NCBI RefSeq assembly: GCF_018780075.1
Contig: NZ_JADMKB010000011.1
Coordinates: forward strand, 62,001-126,000
DNA length: 64,000 nt
Direction of reading: 5' to 3'
Origin: Hydrogenophaga sp.
Lineage (GTDB): Bacteria; Pseudomonadota; Gammaproteobacteria; Burkholderiales; Burkholderiaceae_C
A program made the position numbers and the translations under genes. This document shows positions 56,397-64,000 of the stretch, piece by piece. How positions within the stretch are numbered: the first letter of the stretch is position 1; every line of letters starts with the position of its first letter. Below the pieces are notes generated by a model that was not told where the DNA came from, did not search any database, and worked only from the letters and a program-made list of their open reading frames with translations.

Positions 56397-57161
56397 ATGA
56401 ACCCCGACAGCCCGCCCCATGCAGCCGACGCCCAGCCCTCGGAAGCCCCTTCCGATGTTCGCCACCAGGACGGCGAAAGCAAGCCGTTCATGCGGGTGGT
56501 CAAGAGCTACGTGCTGCGCGCCGGGCGTACCGGCCCGGGCCAGCAGCGGGCCTACGAACAGTTCGGCCCCCGCTTCCTGCTGAACTACGACGCCGCCCAG
56601 ACGCTGGACACCACGGCCGTCTTCGGGCGCAGCGCACCGCTGATCATGGAAATCGGCTTCGGCATGGGCGGCGCCACGGCGCAGATCGCCCAGGTGCGCC
56701 CGGGCGACAACTTCCTCTGCTGCGAGGTGCACGAACCCGGCGTGGGCGCGTTGCTGAAACTGTGCGGCGAACAGGGCATCGAAAACATCCGCATCTTCCG
56801 CCACGACGCGGTCGAGGTGCTGGACCACATGCTGCCCGAGCAAAGCCTGGACGGCGTGCACATCTTCTTCCCCGACCCCTGGCACAAGAGCCGCCACCAC
56901 AAGCGCCGCTTGATCCAGACGCCGTTCGTCAACCGCCTGGCGCGCCACCTCAAGCCCGGCGGCTACATGCACCTGGCCACCGACTGGCAGCCCTACGCCG
57001 AGCAGATGCTGCAGGTGCTGAGCGCCGAGCCGCTGCTGGCCAACACAGCGGGCGGCGATGGCTACGCGCCCCAGCCCGACTACCGTCCGCTCACCAAGTT
57101 TGAAAACCGCGGCCTCAAGCTGGGCCACGGCGTCTGGGACCTCGTGTTCCGCCGGGTCTGA
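56397..57161 (+). CDS. trmB: tRNA (guanine-N7)-methyltransferase
   Basis: 254 residues from ATG 56397; the upstream frame overlaps the divergent region and is not conserved. SAM site [17 protein letters not shown] and the TrmB signature [20 protein letters not shown]. The end, [20 protein letters not shown], is normal for the family. The last 19 codons are repeated 2.27 kb downstream (59,378), so this is the complete gene at the left edge of a likely insertion. Confidence 0.95.
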   Translation: MNPDSPPHAADAQPSEAPSDVRHQDGESKPFMRVVKSYVLRAGRTGPGQQRAYEQFGPRFLLNYDAAQTLDTTAVFGRSAPLIMEIGFGMGGATAQIAQVRPGDNFLCCEVHEPGVGALLKLCGEQGIENIRIFRHDAVEVLDHMLPEQSLDGVHIFFPDPWHKSRHHKRRLIQTPFVNRLARHLKPGGYMHLATDWQPYAEQMLQVLSAEPLLANTAGGDGYAPQPDYRPLTKFENRGLKLGHGVWDLVFRRV

Positions 57162-57162
57162 G
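57106..57162. repeat. Left copy of a 57-bp direct repeat (trmB 3' end)
   Basis: 57 bases ending one base past the trmB stop recur at 59378-59434 with one mismatch (T57135 against C59407). Between them lie two genes of sugar-nucleotide/glycan type. The pattern fits an insertion or duplication event with its junction at the trmB 3' end. Confidence 0.85.
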
Positions 57163-57401
57163 TCACAACTGGGCCCAGCGCTGGGAGCGGGCCTTCCCGC
57201 TGAGCGGTCTGGTCGGGCGGGGCTGCATTCAACGGACCGTCACTTCCTGAGGCTGAGGATCGTGCGGCAACGTGTGGCTGAAAGATGGTTCTGGCGGTGC
57301 CATTTCGCACACTTCGGTGGTCAGCACCTGCACTGACCTGCCACACTGTCCCATCGCACCCTCCGCGATGCTGTTCCTGCCAGAAAGAAGTGCCCTTCAT
57401 C

Positions 57402-57950
57402 ATGACCCACGCCACGCCATCGAGAGCGGTTGACCCGCACATTGCCACCAAAGACATCTCCACCGTCACCCGCTCAGGCCAACGCAAGCAGCGTCTGATC
57501 CAGGATGTCCAGGTGCGTGAAGCAATCACCCATGAAGACGAGCGCGGGGAAATTGTGGAAATGCTCAGCCAGTCCTGGGGCTTCCACCCGGCACCGGTGC
57601 ACCACGTCTACGCGTCCATGATCCGGCCAGGCAAGATCAAGGGCTGGGTCTACCACAAGCACCAGTGCGACCGCATGTTTTCGCTGACGGGCTTTGTGAA
57701 GTACGTGCTCTGGGACATGCGGGAGGACTCGCCCACGCACGGCCTGATCAACGAGATCTACCTGACAGAGCGGAACCGTGGACTGCTCCTGATTCCCCCT
57801 TACGTGGTGCACGCGGTGCAAAACATCGGGTTGATCGATGCCGTCTTCATCAACATGCCCACCGAACCCTACAACCACGAGAGCCCGGACAAGTACAGGG
57901 TGGCAGCCGAAAGCGTCCCCTACAGCTTTGACAAAGGCCCGGGCTGGTGA
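57402..57950 (+). CDS. dTDP-4-dehydrorhamnose 3,5-epimerase-like cupin
   Basis: 182 residues from ATG 57402; an earlier start at 57285 adds non-conserved residues. The RmlC-type cupin is seen in IKGWVYHKHQCDRMFSLTGFVKYVLWD and LLIPPYVVHAVQNIG. The usual RmlC RGLH-Q motif is replaced by GWVYHKHQ, so it belongs to the wider family and true epimerase activity is unsure. It overlaps the glycosyltransferase gene by 4 bp and lies in the insert between the direct repeats. Confidence 0.8.
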   Translation: MTHATPSRAVDPHIATKDISTVTRSGQRKQRLIQDVQVREAITHEDERGEIVEMLSQSWGFHPAPVHHVYASMIRPGKIKGWVYHKHQCDRMFSLTGFVKYVLWDMREDSPTHGLINEIYLTERNRGLLLIPPYVVHAVQNIGLIDAVFINMPTEPYNHESPDKYRVAAESVPYSFDKGPGW

Positions 57951-59254
57951 ACACGCGGTCCGCACCCTGCTTCAGCGTCATCGTCGCGACCTACAACTGG
58001 AGCAGCGCACTGGCGCTGGCTTTGTCCAGCGTGCTGGACCAGACCGAACCGGATTTCGAGTTGCTGGTGATCGGCGACGCGTGCACCGACGACAGCGAGG
58101 CGGTGGTGACCGCGTTGAACGACCCGCGGGTGCGCTGGATCAATCTGGAGCACAACTGCGGTAGCCAATGGGGCCCCAACAACGTCGGACTGTCGCTGGC
58201 TCGAGGTCGTCATGTGGCCTACCTGGGCCATGACGACCTGTGGGCCCCGCGGCACCTGGAGGCAGCGCGCCAATGCTTTGATGCCACCCACGCCGAGGTG
58301 CTCGCGGCGGGGTGTCTGCTCTACGGCCCGCCGACCTCGGGCCTGCGGGCGCTGACCGGATTCTTCCCCCACGACCGGTTCACCCCCCGGCACTTCTTCC
58401 CGCCCTCGTCACTGATCCACACACGCCAGGCCGCACATCGCGCGGGAGGCTGGGTGGGCCCGGACGTGTCGCGCACCGCCGTGGACCAGGAGTTTCTGCT
58501 TCGCCTGCAGGAGTCCGGGGCACGGTTTGCGTCAACCGGCGAAATCTCGGTCTTCAAGTTCAATGCCGCCTGGCGCCGCAACGCCTACCGGCGCCGTGAT
58601 GTGGCCGAACAGCGCGCCTGTCTGGCCGCCCTGCGCGAGAACAGCCCGGCCTACCTGATGAGGGAGTTGACGACCGCGCTGCGTGCGGCCAGCGAAGACC
58701 GGCTGCTGCGGATCGAAACCCCGTTGAACGCCGAGCGCGGTGCCACGGTGGGTGCCGGTCGAAACCAGGCGTTCAAGGGCTCGCACCGCCCGATGGCCAT
58801 CGGTCCACCCGTCGTGCCGGACAAGGCTCTGCGTTTTGACTGCGAAGACGAGTTCGCTGGCTTCGAGTGGCATGGCCTCGAAACGGATGCCGGCGGCACC
58901 CGGTTCCGCTGGATCGGTCCGTGCCACCAAGCCTCGCGAGCGCTGCCGGTCGGCCTGGACCGGCCGGTGAACATCACGATCAGGGTCGTGAACGAGATCC
59001 AGGACGGCCTGCTGAACGCATCGTCGCTCAGCGTGAACCACCACCCGGTCGGTTCGGCCTGGATCCAGCCCTGTGACCACGGCTTCGAATGGCACGCGCA
59101 TGTGGATCCGACCCACTGGAGCGAAGCGGATCGCGCCGAGCTGCTGGTGACCATCACGGTGCCATCGACACACCGCCCGCTGGACCTCGGCATCAATGAC
59201 GACCGGCGCTGGCTGGGCCTGGCCATCGGCTGGATGGAGGTGGCACCGGCCTGA
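57947..59254 (+). CDS. Family 2 glycosyltransferase with extra C-terminal domain
   Basis: 435 residues; the GTG start overlaps the previous stop (GTGA). The GT-A fold has VIVATYNWSSALALALSSVLDQT, VIGDACTDDSEAV and the acidic AYLGHDDLWAPRHLEAA. The catalytic part ends near residue 240. The last 170 residues look like a beta-rich domain (DCEDEFAGFEWHGLE, FEWHAHVDPTHW) that I do not recognise. With the cupin gene it suggests synthesis of a surface glycan. Confidence 0.83.
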   Translation: MNTRSAPCFSVIVATYNWSSALALALSSVLDQTEPDFELLVIGDACTDDSEAVVTALNDPRVRWINLEHNCGSQWGPNNVGLSLARGRHVAYLGHDDLWAPRHLEAARQCFDATHAEVLAAGCLLYGPPTSGLRALTGFFPHDRFTPRHFFPPSSLIHTRQAAHRAGGWVGPDVSRTAVDQEFLLRLQESGARFASTGEISVFKFNAAWRRNAYRRRDVAEQRACLAALRENSPAYLMRELTTALRAASEDRLLRIETPLNAERGATVGAGRNQAFKGSHRPMAIGPPVVPDKALRFDCEDEFAGFEWHGLETDAGGTRFRWIGPCHQASRALPVGLDRPVNITIRVVNEIQDGLLNASSLSVNHHPVGSAWIQPCDHGFEWHAHVDPTHWSEADRAELLVTITVPSTHRPLDLGINDDRRWLGLAIGWMEVAPA

Positions 59255-59280
59255 GGCCAGACGACCGATCCCTTGGGCGC

Positions 59281-59377
59281 TTACCCGCCGGGGACGGCCG
59301 CTTCGCCGTGGTCCGGTGCCGGCGCAGCGTCGGCCCCTGCCTCGATGACCCTGCCACCAGCCTTGGCGCTGTCCGCG
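59281..59377 (-). pseudogene. C-terminal remnant of a small lipoprotein gene
   Basis: The minus strand reads DSAKAGGRVIEAGADAAPAPDHGEAAVPGG and a stop in two pieces, parallel to GTAKIGGKLIGAGADAALDSDEDEKED of the intact lipoprotein at 62,914. The N-terminal part, with signal peptide and lipobox Cys, is missing and the frame runs into the second direct repeat. It is a truncated paralogue cut at the repeat junction. Confidence 0.6.
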
Positions 59378-59434
59378 ACCGCGGCCTCAAGCTGGGCCAC
59401 GGCGTCCGGGACCTCGTGTTCCGCCGGGTCTGAG
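59378..59434. repeat. Right copy of the 57-bp direct repeat
   Basis: Copy of the trmB 3' end (see 57106-57162). It is fused on its left to the lipoprotein remnant and on its right to the LysR gene, whose stop codon (59387-59389) lies inside it. Confidence 0.85.
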
Positions 59435-60355
59435 GACACGCTCCGCAGGGCGCCCACTGGCCGCCAGGGCGGCCACCGCCTGCGCCACAAAGGCCTGGGC
59501 GATGTCGCTGGGCACCCGACCCTCGCGCACCAGCACCTGAACCTGGCGCTGCGCGAACAGCACTTCCGCCAAGGCCACGGCCTTGAGCGAACCGTCGGCC
59601 AGCGCGTGCATCACGCTCATGCGGCTGCCCAGCATCACCAGCCCGCCCTGTTGCACCAGCGCGATCAGCGTCGGCAGGTTGCCGGTGCAGGCCACCTCGT
59701 AGTGGGTGCCGGCCAGGGCGCAGGCGTTGTCCAGCACCTGCCGCACCGTGCTGCTGCCCTCGGGCAGCGCCAACGGGTGGCGCACCAGATCGATCACCGA
59801 CGCCTCGCTCTGCGCGGCCAGCGGGTGGCCCGCCGCCACCACCGCCACGATGGGCGACGGCGCGCTGGCCGCCACCCGCAGGCCCTCCACCGGCCGCGTG
59901 GCAAAGCGCAGGCCCACATCCGCCTCGCCGCGCTGCAGCCACTGGTCCACCTGCGCGGCATCGCCAACGCGCAGGAACAGGCGGGCGCCCGGCATGGCCG
60001 CCCGAAAGCGCCCCATCAGCGCCGGCATGAAAGCGGTGGTGAAGCCTTCGGTGCAGGCCAGGTTCAGGCGCTGCACCGCCGACGGCCCCAGGCCCTGCAC
60101 CTGGCGCTGCACCTCGTCGGCCTCGCGCTGCACCGTGGTCAGCCAGGCCAGCAGGCGCTCACCGGCCTCGGTCAGCGCCATGCCGCGCGCCTGCCGCTCG
60201 AACAGCGCACAGCCCATGGCGGCCTCCATCAACGCCACCTGCCGGCTCACCGCCGACGGCGCCACGTGCAGGTGTTCCCCGGCTTCGGTGATCGAGCGTG
60301 CCTCGGCCACCGCGAGGAAATGCCGGGCCATGGTGGAGAGGAAAGGACTGTGCAT
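59387..60355 (-). CDS. LysR-family regulator with a repeat-derived C-terminus
   Basis: 322 residues from ATG 60355. The winged helix is seen in HFLAVAEARSITEAGEHLHVAPSAVSRQVALME in parts. The effector domain follows. The last 15 residues ([15 protein letters not shown] region) are encoded by the antisense strand of the trmB repeat, so the original C-terminus has been replaced. It is divergent from the M20 peptidase gene and likely regulates it and the Bug protein gene. Confidence 0.9.
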   Translation of the reverse strand: MHSPFLSTMARHFLAVAEARSITEAGEHLHVAPSAVSRQVALMEAAMGCALFERQARGMALTEAGERLLAWLTTVQREADEVQRQVQGLGPSAVQRLNLACTEGFTTAFMPALMGRFRAAMPGARLFLRVGDAAQVDQWLQRGEADVGLRFATRPVEGLRVAASAPSPIVAVVAAGHPLAAQSEASVIDLVRHPLALPEGSSTVRQVLDNACALAGTHYEVACTGNLPTLIALVQQGGLVMLGSRMSVMHALADGSLKAVALAEVLFAQRQVQVLVREGRVPSDIAQAFVAQAVAALAASGRPAERVLRPGGTRGPGRRGPA

Positions 60356-60412
60356 GGGGTCGCTGCCGGACTGCGTTGCTTTTGGGTGAAGGGAGCGATC
60401 TGAATTCTGTGA

Positions 60413-60441
60413 TTGTGAACGGACAAGCACATCAATACACT
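60413..60441 (+). promoter_or_regulatory. Putative promoter of the M20 peptidase gene, leaderless
   Basis: TTGTGA (60413-60418) and TACACT (60436-60441) are 17 bp apart. The -10 element ends 7 bases before the ATG at 60449, so transcription would start at or next to the start codon. No Shine-Dalgarno sequence is present, which agrees with a leaderless message. Confidence 0.5.
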
Positions 60442-60448
60442 TTTTGGC

Positions 60449-61858
60449 ATGACAACCGCCACCCTTGAAACCCTCCACCACGACTTGGACCAGCACCTGG
60501 ATTCGGGGCGTTTCCTGGCCGAACTGACCCGCCGCGTGGCGCTCGCCACCGAGAGCGACACCGGCAGCGCACCACCCCCGGCGCTGGGCGAGTACCTCGA
60601 AGCCGAGATCGCCGCCAGCCTGCGCCCCGCCGGTTTCGATTGCACGCAGTTCCCCAACCCCGACCCGCGCGGCGGCCCGCTGCTGGTGGCGCGGCGCGTT
60701 GAAGACCCCGTCTTGCCCACGGTGCTGACCTACGGCCACGGCGACGTGGTCAGCGGGCAGGAAGGCCGCTGGTCCGCCGGCCGCTCACCCTGGCAACTCA
60801 GCGATGAAAACGGCCGCTGGTACGGCCGCGGCACGGCCGACAACAAGGGCCAGCACACGGTCAACCTCTCGGCCCTGCTGCACACGCTGCGCGCGCGTGG
60901 CGGCCGGCTCGGCTACAACGTGACGGTGCTGATGGAAACCGGCGAAGAAGCGGGCTCGCCCGGCCTGGCCGATTTCTGCGCCCGCGAGCGCGAGTTGCTC
61001 AAAGCCGATCTGTTCCTGGCCTGCGACGGCCCGCGCGTCGCGGCCGACCGCCCCACCCTGTTCCTCGGTTCTCGCGGCGCCGTGAACTTCACCCTCAGCC
61101 TGCAGGCCCGCGAACGCGGCAGCCATTCGGGCAACTGGGGCGGCGTGCTGTCCAACCCGGCCACGGTGCTGGCCCACGCCTGGGCCAGCCTGGCCGATGC
61201 GAAAGGCCGTATCCACGTGCCCGAGCTGCGCCCGGCGGGCGTGCCGGCCGACATCCGCGAGGCGCTGGCTGGCGTGCCGGTCGGCGGCGCGCCGGACGAC
61301 CCGGTGCCCACGCCCGGCTGGGGCGAACCGGGCCTGAGCGACATCGAACGGCTGGTGGCCTGGAACACGCTGGAGATCCTGGCCTTCGGGGCCGGCTCGC
61401 CGTCGCGGCCGGTCAACGCGATCCCGGCCTCGGCCACGCTGGCCGGCCAGCTGCGCTTCGTGGTCGGCACGCCCTGGGAAGACCTGGCCGCCATCCTGCG
61501 CAGGCACCTGGACGCCGCCGGGTTCACCGAGGTCGAGCTCCGCATCGACGCGTCCGCCCCCGCCACCCGCCTGCCGCTGGACAACCCCTGGGTCGGCTGG
61601 GCGCAGCAGATCCTCTCGCGCAGCGCCGGTCAGCCGGTGGCCGTGCTGCCCAACCTGGCCGGCACCCTGCCCAACCACATTTTTGCCCATACCTTGGGTC
61701 TGCCCACGCTCTGGGTGCCGCACTCGCACCCCGCCTGCGCCCAGCACGCGCCCGACGAACACATGCTGGCCAGCGTCGCCCGCGAAGGGCTGCACCTCAT
61801 GGGCGACCTCTACTGGGCCCTGGGCGAACGCTCGGCCCCCTGGTTCCAGACCGCCTGA
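60449..61858 (+). CDS. M20-family metallopeptidase
   Basis: 469 residues. Metal-site motifs are TYGHGDVVSGQ, RWYGRGTADNKGQHTVN and METGEEAGSPGLADF, as in M20 dipeptidases/carboxypeptidases, with a dimerisation part (about 200-330) between the halves. It hydrolyses small peptides or N-acyl amino acids; the substrate is unknown. It is followed after 32 bp by a Bug-type binding protein gene and is probably controlled by the divergent LysR. Confidence 0.9.
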   Translation: MTTATLETLHHDLDQHLDSGRFLAELTRRVALATESDTGSAPPPALGEYLEAEIAASLRPAGFDCTQFPNPDPRGGPLLVARRVEDPVLPTVLTYGHGDVVSGQEGRWSAGRSPWQLSDENGRWYGRGTADNKGQHTVNLSALLHTLRARGGRLGYNVTVLMETGEEAGSPGLADFCARERELLKADLFLACDGPRVAADRPTLFLGSRGAVNFTLSLQARERGSHSGNWGGVLSNPATVLAHAWASLADAKGRIHVPELRPAGVPADIREALAGVPVGGAPDDPVPTPGWGEPGLSDIERLVAWNTLEILAFGAGSPSRPVNAIPASATLAGQLRFVVGTPWEDLAAILRRHLDAAGFTEVELRIDASAPATRLPLDNPWVGWAQQILSRSAGQPVAVLPNLAGTLPNHIFAHTLGLPTLWVPHSHPACAQHAPDEHMLASVAREGLHLMGDLYWALGERSAPWFQTA

Positions 61859-61890
61859 TCCCGTTTTTCAATCCCCACCAGGAACTCACC

Positions 61891-62865
61891 ATGTCCCACG
61901 TCACGCGCCGAACCGCCCTGCTGGCCGCCGCCCTGAGCCTGACCAGCGCCCCGTTGCAGGCCCAGACCTGGCCGGCCCGCCCGATCAAGCTGATCGTGCC
62001 CTTCCCGCCCGGCGGCGGCACCGACATCGTGGCCCGCCTGCTGGCCGAACGCCTGGGCGCGGCGCTGGGCCAGAGCGTGGTGGTGGACAACCGGCCGGGC
62101 GCGGGCACCGCGATCGGCGCGGCCGCGGTCGCGAACGCGGCGGCCGACGGTCACACCCTGCTGTTCTCGGGCTCCTCGACCTTCACCGTCAACCCGGCCG
62201 TGCGGCGCAGCCTCAGTTACGACCCGTTCAAGCAACTGCAACCCCTGGGCATGGTGGCGCGCGCGCCGCTGGTCATCGTCACGGCCGCCAACAGCCCGTT
62301 CGCCAACCTGCCGCAGCTCCTGGCCACCGCCAAGGACAAGCCCGGCGAGCTGAACTACGCCACCTTCGGCCCCGGCACCGGCCCGCACCTGGTGGGCGAA
62401 ATGCTGGCCTACGCCCGCAACGCGAAGATGACGCCCGTGCCCTACAAGGGCAGCGCCGACGCGGCCATCGGCATCATCCGGGGCGACGTGCAGGTGGGCA
62501 TCGACACCCTGGCCGCGGCCAAGCCGCACCTGCAGGACGGCAAGCTGCGTGCGCTCGCGGTGATCAGCGACAAGCGCACGCCGCTGATGCCCCAGGTGCC
62601 GTCGCTGGGCGAGCTCGGTCTGGGCTACGCGCTGTTCGATGCGTGGTACGCGCTGGCGGCGCCCAGCGGGATCGACAAGGCGATTGGCACGCGCCTGCAG
62701 CAGGTGCTGGCCACCATCGTGGCGGATGCGGATTTTCAGAAGCGGCTGACCCAGCAGTCCATGGACGCGACCTGGATGGCCCCGGCGCCCCTGCGGGAGC
62801 TGATGGACCGCGAGGTCACCCGCTACCGCGCGGCCGTGGCGCGCTCCAACATCCCGCAGAGCTGA
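61891..62865 (+). CDS. Bug-family (TctC-like) solute-binding protein
   Basis: 324 residues. A signal peptide (RRTALLAAALSLTSAPLQAQ) is followed by the Bug signature WPARPIKLIVPFPPGGGTDIVARLLAE in parts, and NYATFGPGTGPHLVGEML. Such periplasmic proteins serve tripartite tricarboxylate transporters, but no TctA/B genes are next to it, as often in Comamonadaceae. A role in uptake of the M20 enzyme's substrate is possible. Confidence 0.93.
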   Translation: MSHVTRRTALLAAALSLTSAPLQAQTWPARPIKLIVPFPPGGGTDIVARLLAERLGAALGQSVVVDNRPGAGTAIGAAAVANAAADGHTLLFSGSSTFTVNPAVRRSLSYDPFKQLQPLGMVARAPLVIVTAANSPFANLPQLLATAKDKPGELNYATFGPGTGPHLVGEMLAYARNAKMTPVPYKGSADAAIGIIRGDVQVGIDTLAAAKPHLQDGKLRALAVISDKRTPLMPQVPSLGELGLGYALFDAWYALAAPSGIDKAIGTRLQQVLATIVADADFQKRLTQQSMDATWMAPAPLRELMDREVTRYRAAVARSNIPQS

Positions 62866-62913
62866 GGCGCCCTCGTCCAGGCGCGCCGCAAAGAAAGGGA
62901 CGACAAGGAAGGC

Positions 62914-63177
62914 TCAATCCTCCTTCTCGTCCTCGTCCGAATCCAGCGCGGCGTCGGCGCCGGCACCGATGAGCTTGCCGCCGATCTTGGCGGTGCCCAC
63001 GACCGCGTCCACCGCCAGGCCCGCCACGCCCACGACCGCCGACGCGGCCACATCGACCACGGCCACCACCGCGCAGCCGCTGAGCAGCAGGCTGGCCACA
63101 CCGAGGGCCAGCCCCAGGCGAACGCGGCCCGCGCGGGCAGGGGTGGAGGTGTTTGAATCGGTGGCAGGGTGAATCAC
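62914..63177 (-). CDS. Small Ala/Val-rich lipoprotein
   Basis: 87 residues from GTG 63177, with AGGA about 10 bases upstream. The lipobox is LLLSGC (Cys at residue 36). The mature part is a hydrophobic Val/Ala/Gly stretch (VVDVAASAVVGVAGLAVDAVVG) and an acidic end (DSDEDEKED). Function unknown. A truncated paralogue lies at 59,281. Confidence 0.7.
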   Translation of the reverse strand: MIHPATDSNTSTPARAGRVRLGLALGVASLLLSGCAVVAVVDVAASAVVGVAGLAVDAVVGTAKIGGKLIGAGADAALDSDEDEKED

Positions 63178-63240
63178 GGCTGGGTCCTGTGTTGAAGGCG
63201 CAGAGAATACCCGGATTCCCCTTCCACACACTCCCCCACC

Positions 63241-64000
63241 GTGGCCCGATCCCCCCGAAACCCGCTCATCTCCGCCCGCGACGGCGTGTCGCCCAGCTGC
63301 GTCGCGCTGCCAGGACTCAAGGCCGGTGACCAGCGCTGGCCCGGCGTGATCGACTTTCTGGACGAGCGCTTGCCCACGGTGGGCCGCGCCACCTGGGTCG
63401 AGCGCCTGGCCACGGGCGCCGTGCTCGACGAGGCGGGCCAGGCCGTGCCGCCTGACGCACCCTACCGGGGTGACACGCGGCTGTATTACTACCGCGCGCT
63501 GCCGGACGAAACGGTGGTGCCGTTTGAAGCCAGGGTGATCCACCAGGACGAGCACCTGGTGGTGGCCGACAAGCCGCACTTTCTGCCTGTGACGCCGGGC
63601 GGTCGCTACGTGCAGCAGACCCTGCTGGTGCGCCTGCAACGCCAGCTGGGCCTGCCGCAACTGGCCCCGCTGCACCGCATCGACCGCGAAACCGCCGGGC
63701 TGGTGTTGCTGGCCGTGAACCCGGTCGAGCGTGGCGCGTACCACGCGCTCTTCAGCGGGCGCACCATGCACAAGACCTACGAGGCCATCGCCCCGGCCAC
63801 CGACGCGTGGGCCTGGCCGCACACGCGACGCAGCCGCATCGTGGAGCACCCGAGCGATTTCTACCGCATGAACGAGGTGGCGGGCGAGCCGAACAGCGAG
63901 ACGCGCATCGACGTGCTGGAGCGGCGCGGTGGCTGGGCGCGGTATGCGCTGGAACCCGTCACCGGCAAGCGCCACCAGCTGCGGGTGCACATGAACGCGC
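63241..64000 (+). CDS. RluA-family pseudouridine synthase, N-terminal part (cut by window edge)
   Basis: 253 codons from GTG 63241 to the right edge. The catalytic Asp lies in LHRIDRETAGLVLLA, with VVADKPHFLPVTPGG and the late GKRHQLRVHMN motif. The enzyme makes pseudouridine in rRNA or tRNA; the N-terminal 90 residues have no S4 domain that I can see. The stop is outside the window. Confidence 0.88.
   Translation, partial: MARSPRNPLISARDGVSPSCVALPGLKAGDQRWPGVIDFLDERLPTVGRATWVERLATGAVLDEAGQAVPPDAPYRGDTRLYYYRALPDETVVPFEARVIHQDEHLVVADKPHFLPVTPGGRYVQQTLLVRLQRQLGLPQLAPLHRIDRETAGLVLLAVNPVERGAYHALFSGRTMHKTYEAIAPATDAWAWPHTRRSRIVEHPSDFYRMNEVAGEPNSETRIDVLERRGGWARYALEPVTGKRHQLRVHMNA

Overview
The window looks like a chromosomal segment of a high-GC betaproteobacterium of the order Burkholderiales, most likely family Comamonadaceae and Hydrogenophaga-like. 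This is inferred from gene order (ybgC-tolQRA, ribD-ribE-ribH-nusB, type IV minor pilin locus), the Bug-type solute-binding protein, GC-rich inverted repeats between genes, and the close similarity of the housekeeping proteins to that group as I know them. No alignment was run. I see no rRNA, tRNA or CRISPR array.

Left part (1-26 kb), mostly core genes. The 5' end of a DUF349-type gene runs off the left edge on the minus strand. Next come a membrane-anchored lytic transglycosylase, a ZTP riboswitch in front of glyA, then nrdR. A minor pilin locus follows (two FimT/GspH pseudopilins, pilV, pilW, pilX, pilY1, pilE) and runs almost without a gap into ribD-ribE-ribH-nusB. An aminotransferase, ybgC, tolQ, tolR and tolA come next. 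Convergent to these are a hybrid sensor kinase, dnaE and a COG4648 membrane protein.

Middle part (about 25.3-49.2 kb), an aryl polyene (APE/xanthomonadin-type) pigment locus. A plus-strand unit (26,895-34,370) encodes two flavin-dependent halogenase-like proteins, a MipA/OmpV outer-membrane protein, a PlsC-type acyltransferase, a family 2 glycosyltransferase, a UbiE-like methyltransferase and a cation/proton antiporter. Facing it is a long minus-strand unit (48,268 down to 34,815) with ACP, FabF-like ketosynthase, ACP, aryl-CoA/ACP ligase, FabA/Z dehydratase, LpxL-like acyltransferase, LolA-like carrier, MMPL exporter, hydrolase, polysaccharide deacetylase-like protein, methyltransferase, ketosynthase, chain-length factor, dehydratase, ketoreductase and a small secreted protein of repeated V-x-G strands. 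In this model the ligase loads an aromatic starter on an ACP, the KS/CLF, KR and DH set builds the conjugated polyene, the methyltransferases and halogenases decorate it, and the acyltransferases, LolA and MMPL proteins fix it to a lipid and move it to the outer membrane. A decayed KS-CLF gene pair lies just upstream of the plus-strand unit.

Right part (49-64 kb), accessory and housekeeping genes: PAP2 phosphatase, DUF599, a flavodoxin/DoxX/pirin set opposite a LysR gene with an operator-like palindrome between them, a renalase-like FAD protein, gluQ, an ABC-type amino-acid binding protein and trmB. A 2.3-kb insert carrying a sugar-epimerase-like cupin gene and a glycosyltransferase gene is bounded by a 57-bp direct repeat of the trmB 3' end. 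After it come a LysR gene whose last 15 codons lie in that repeat, an M20 peptidase, a Bug-family binding protein, a small lipoprotein and the start of an RluA-type pseudouridine synthase.
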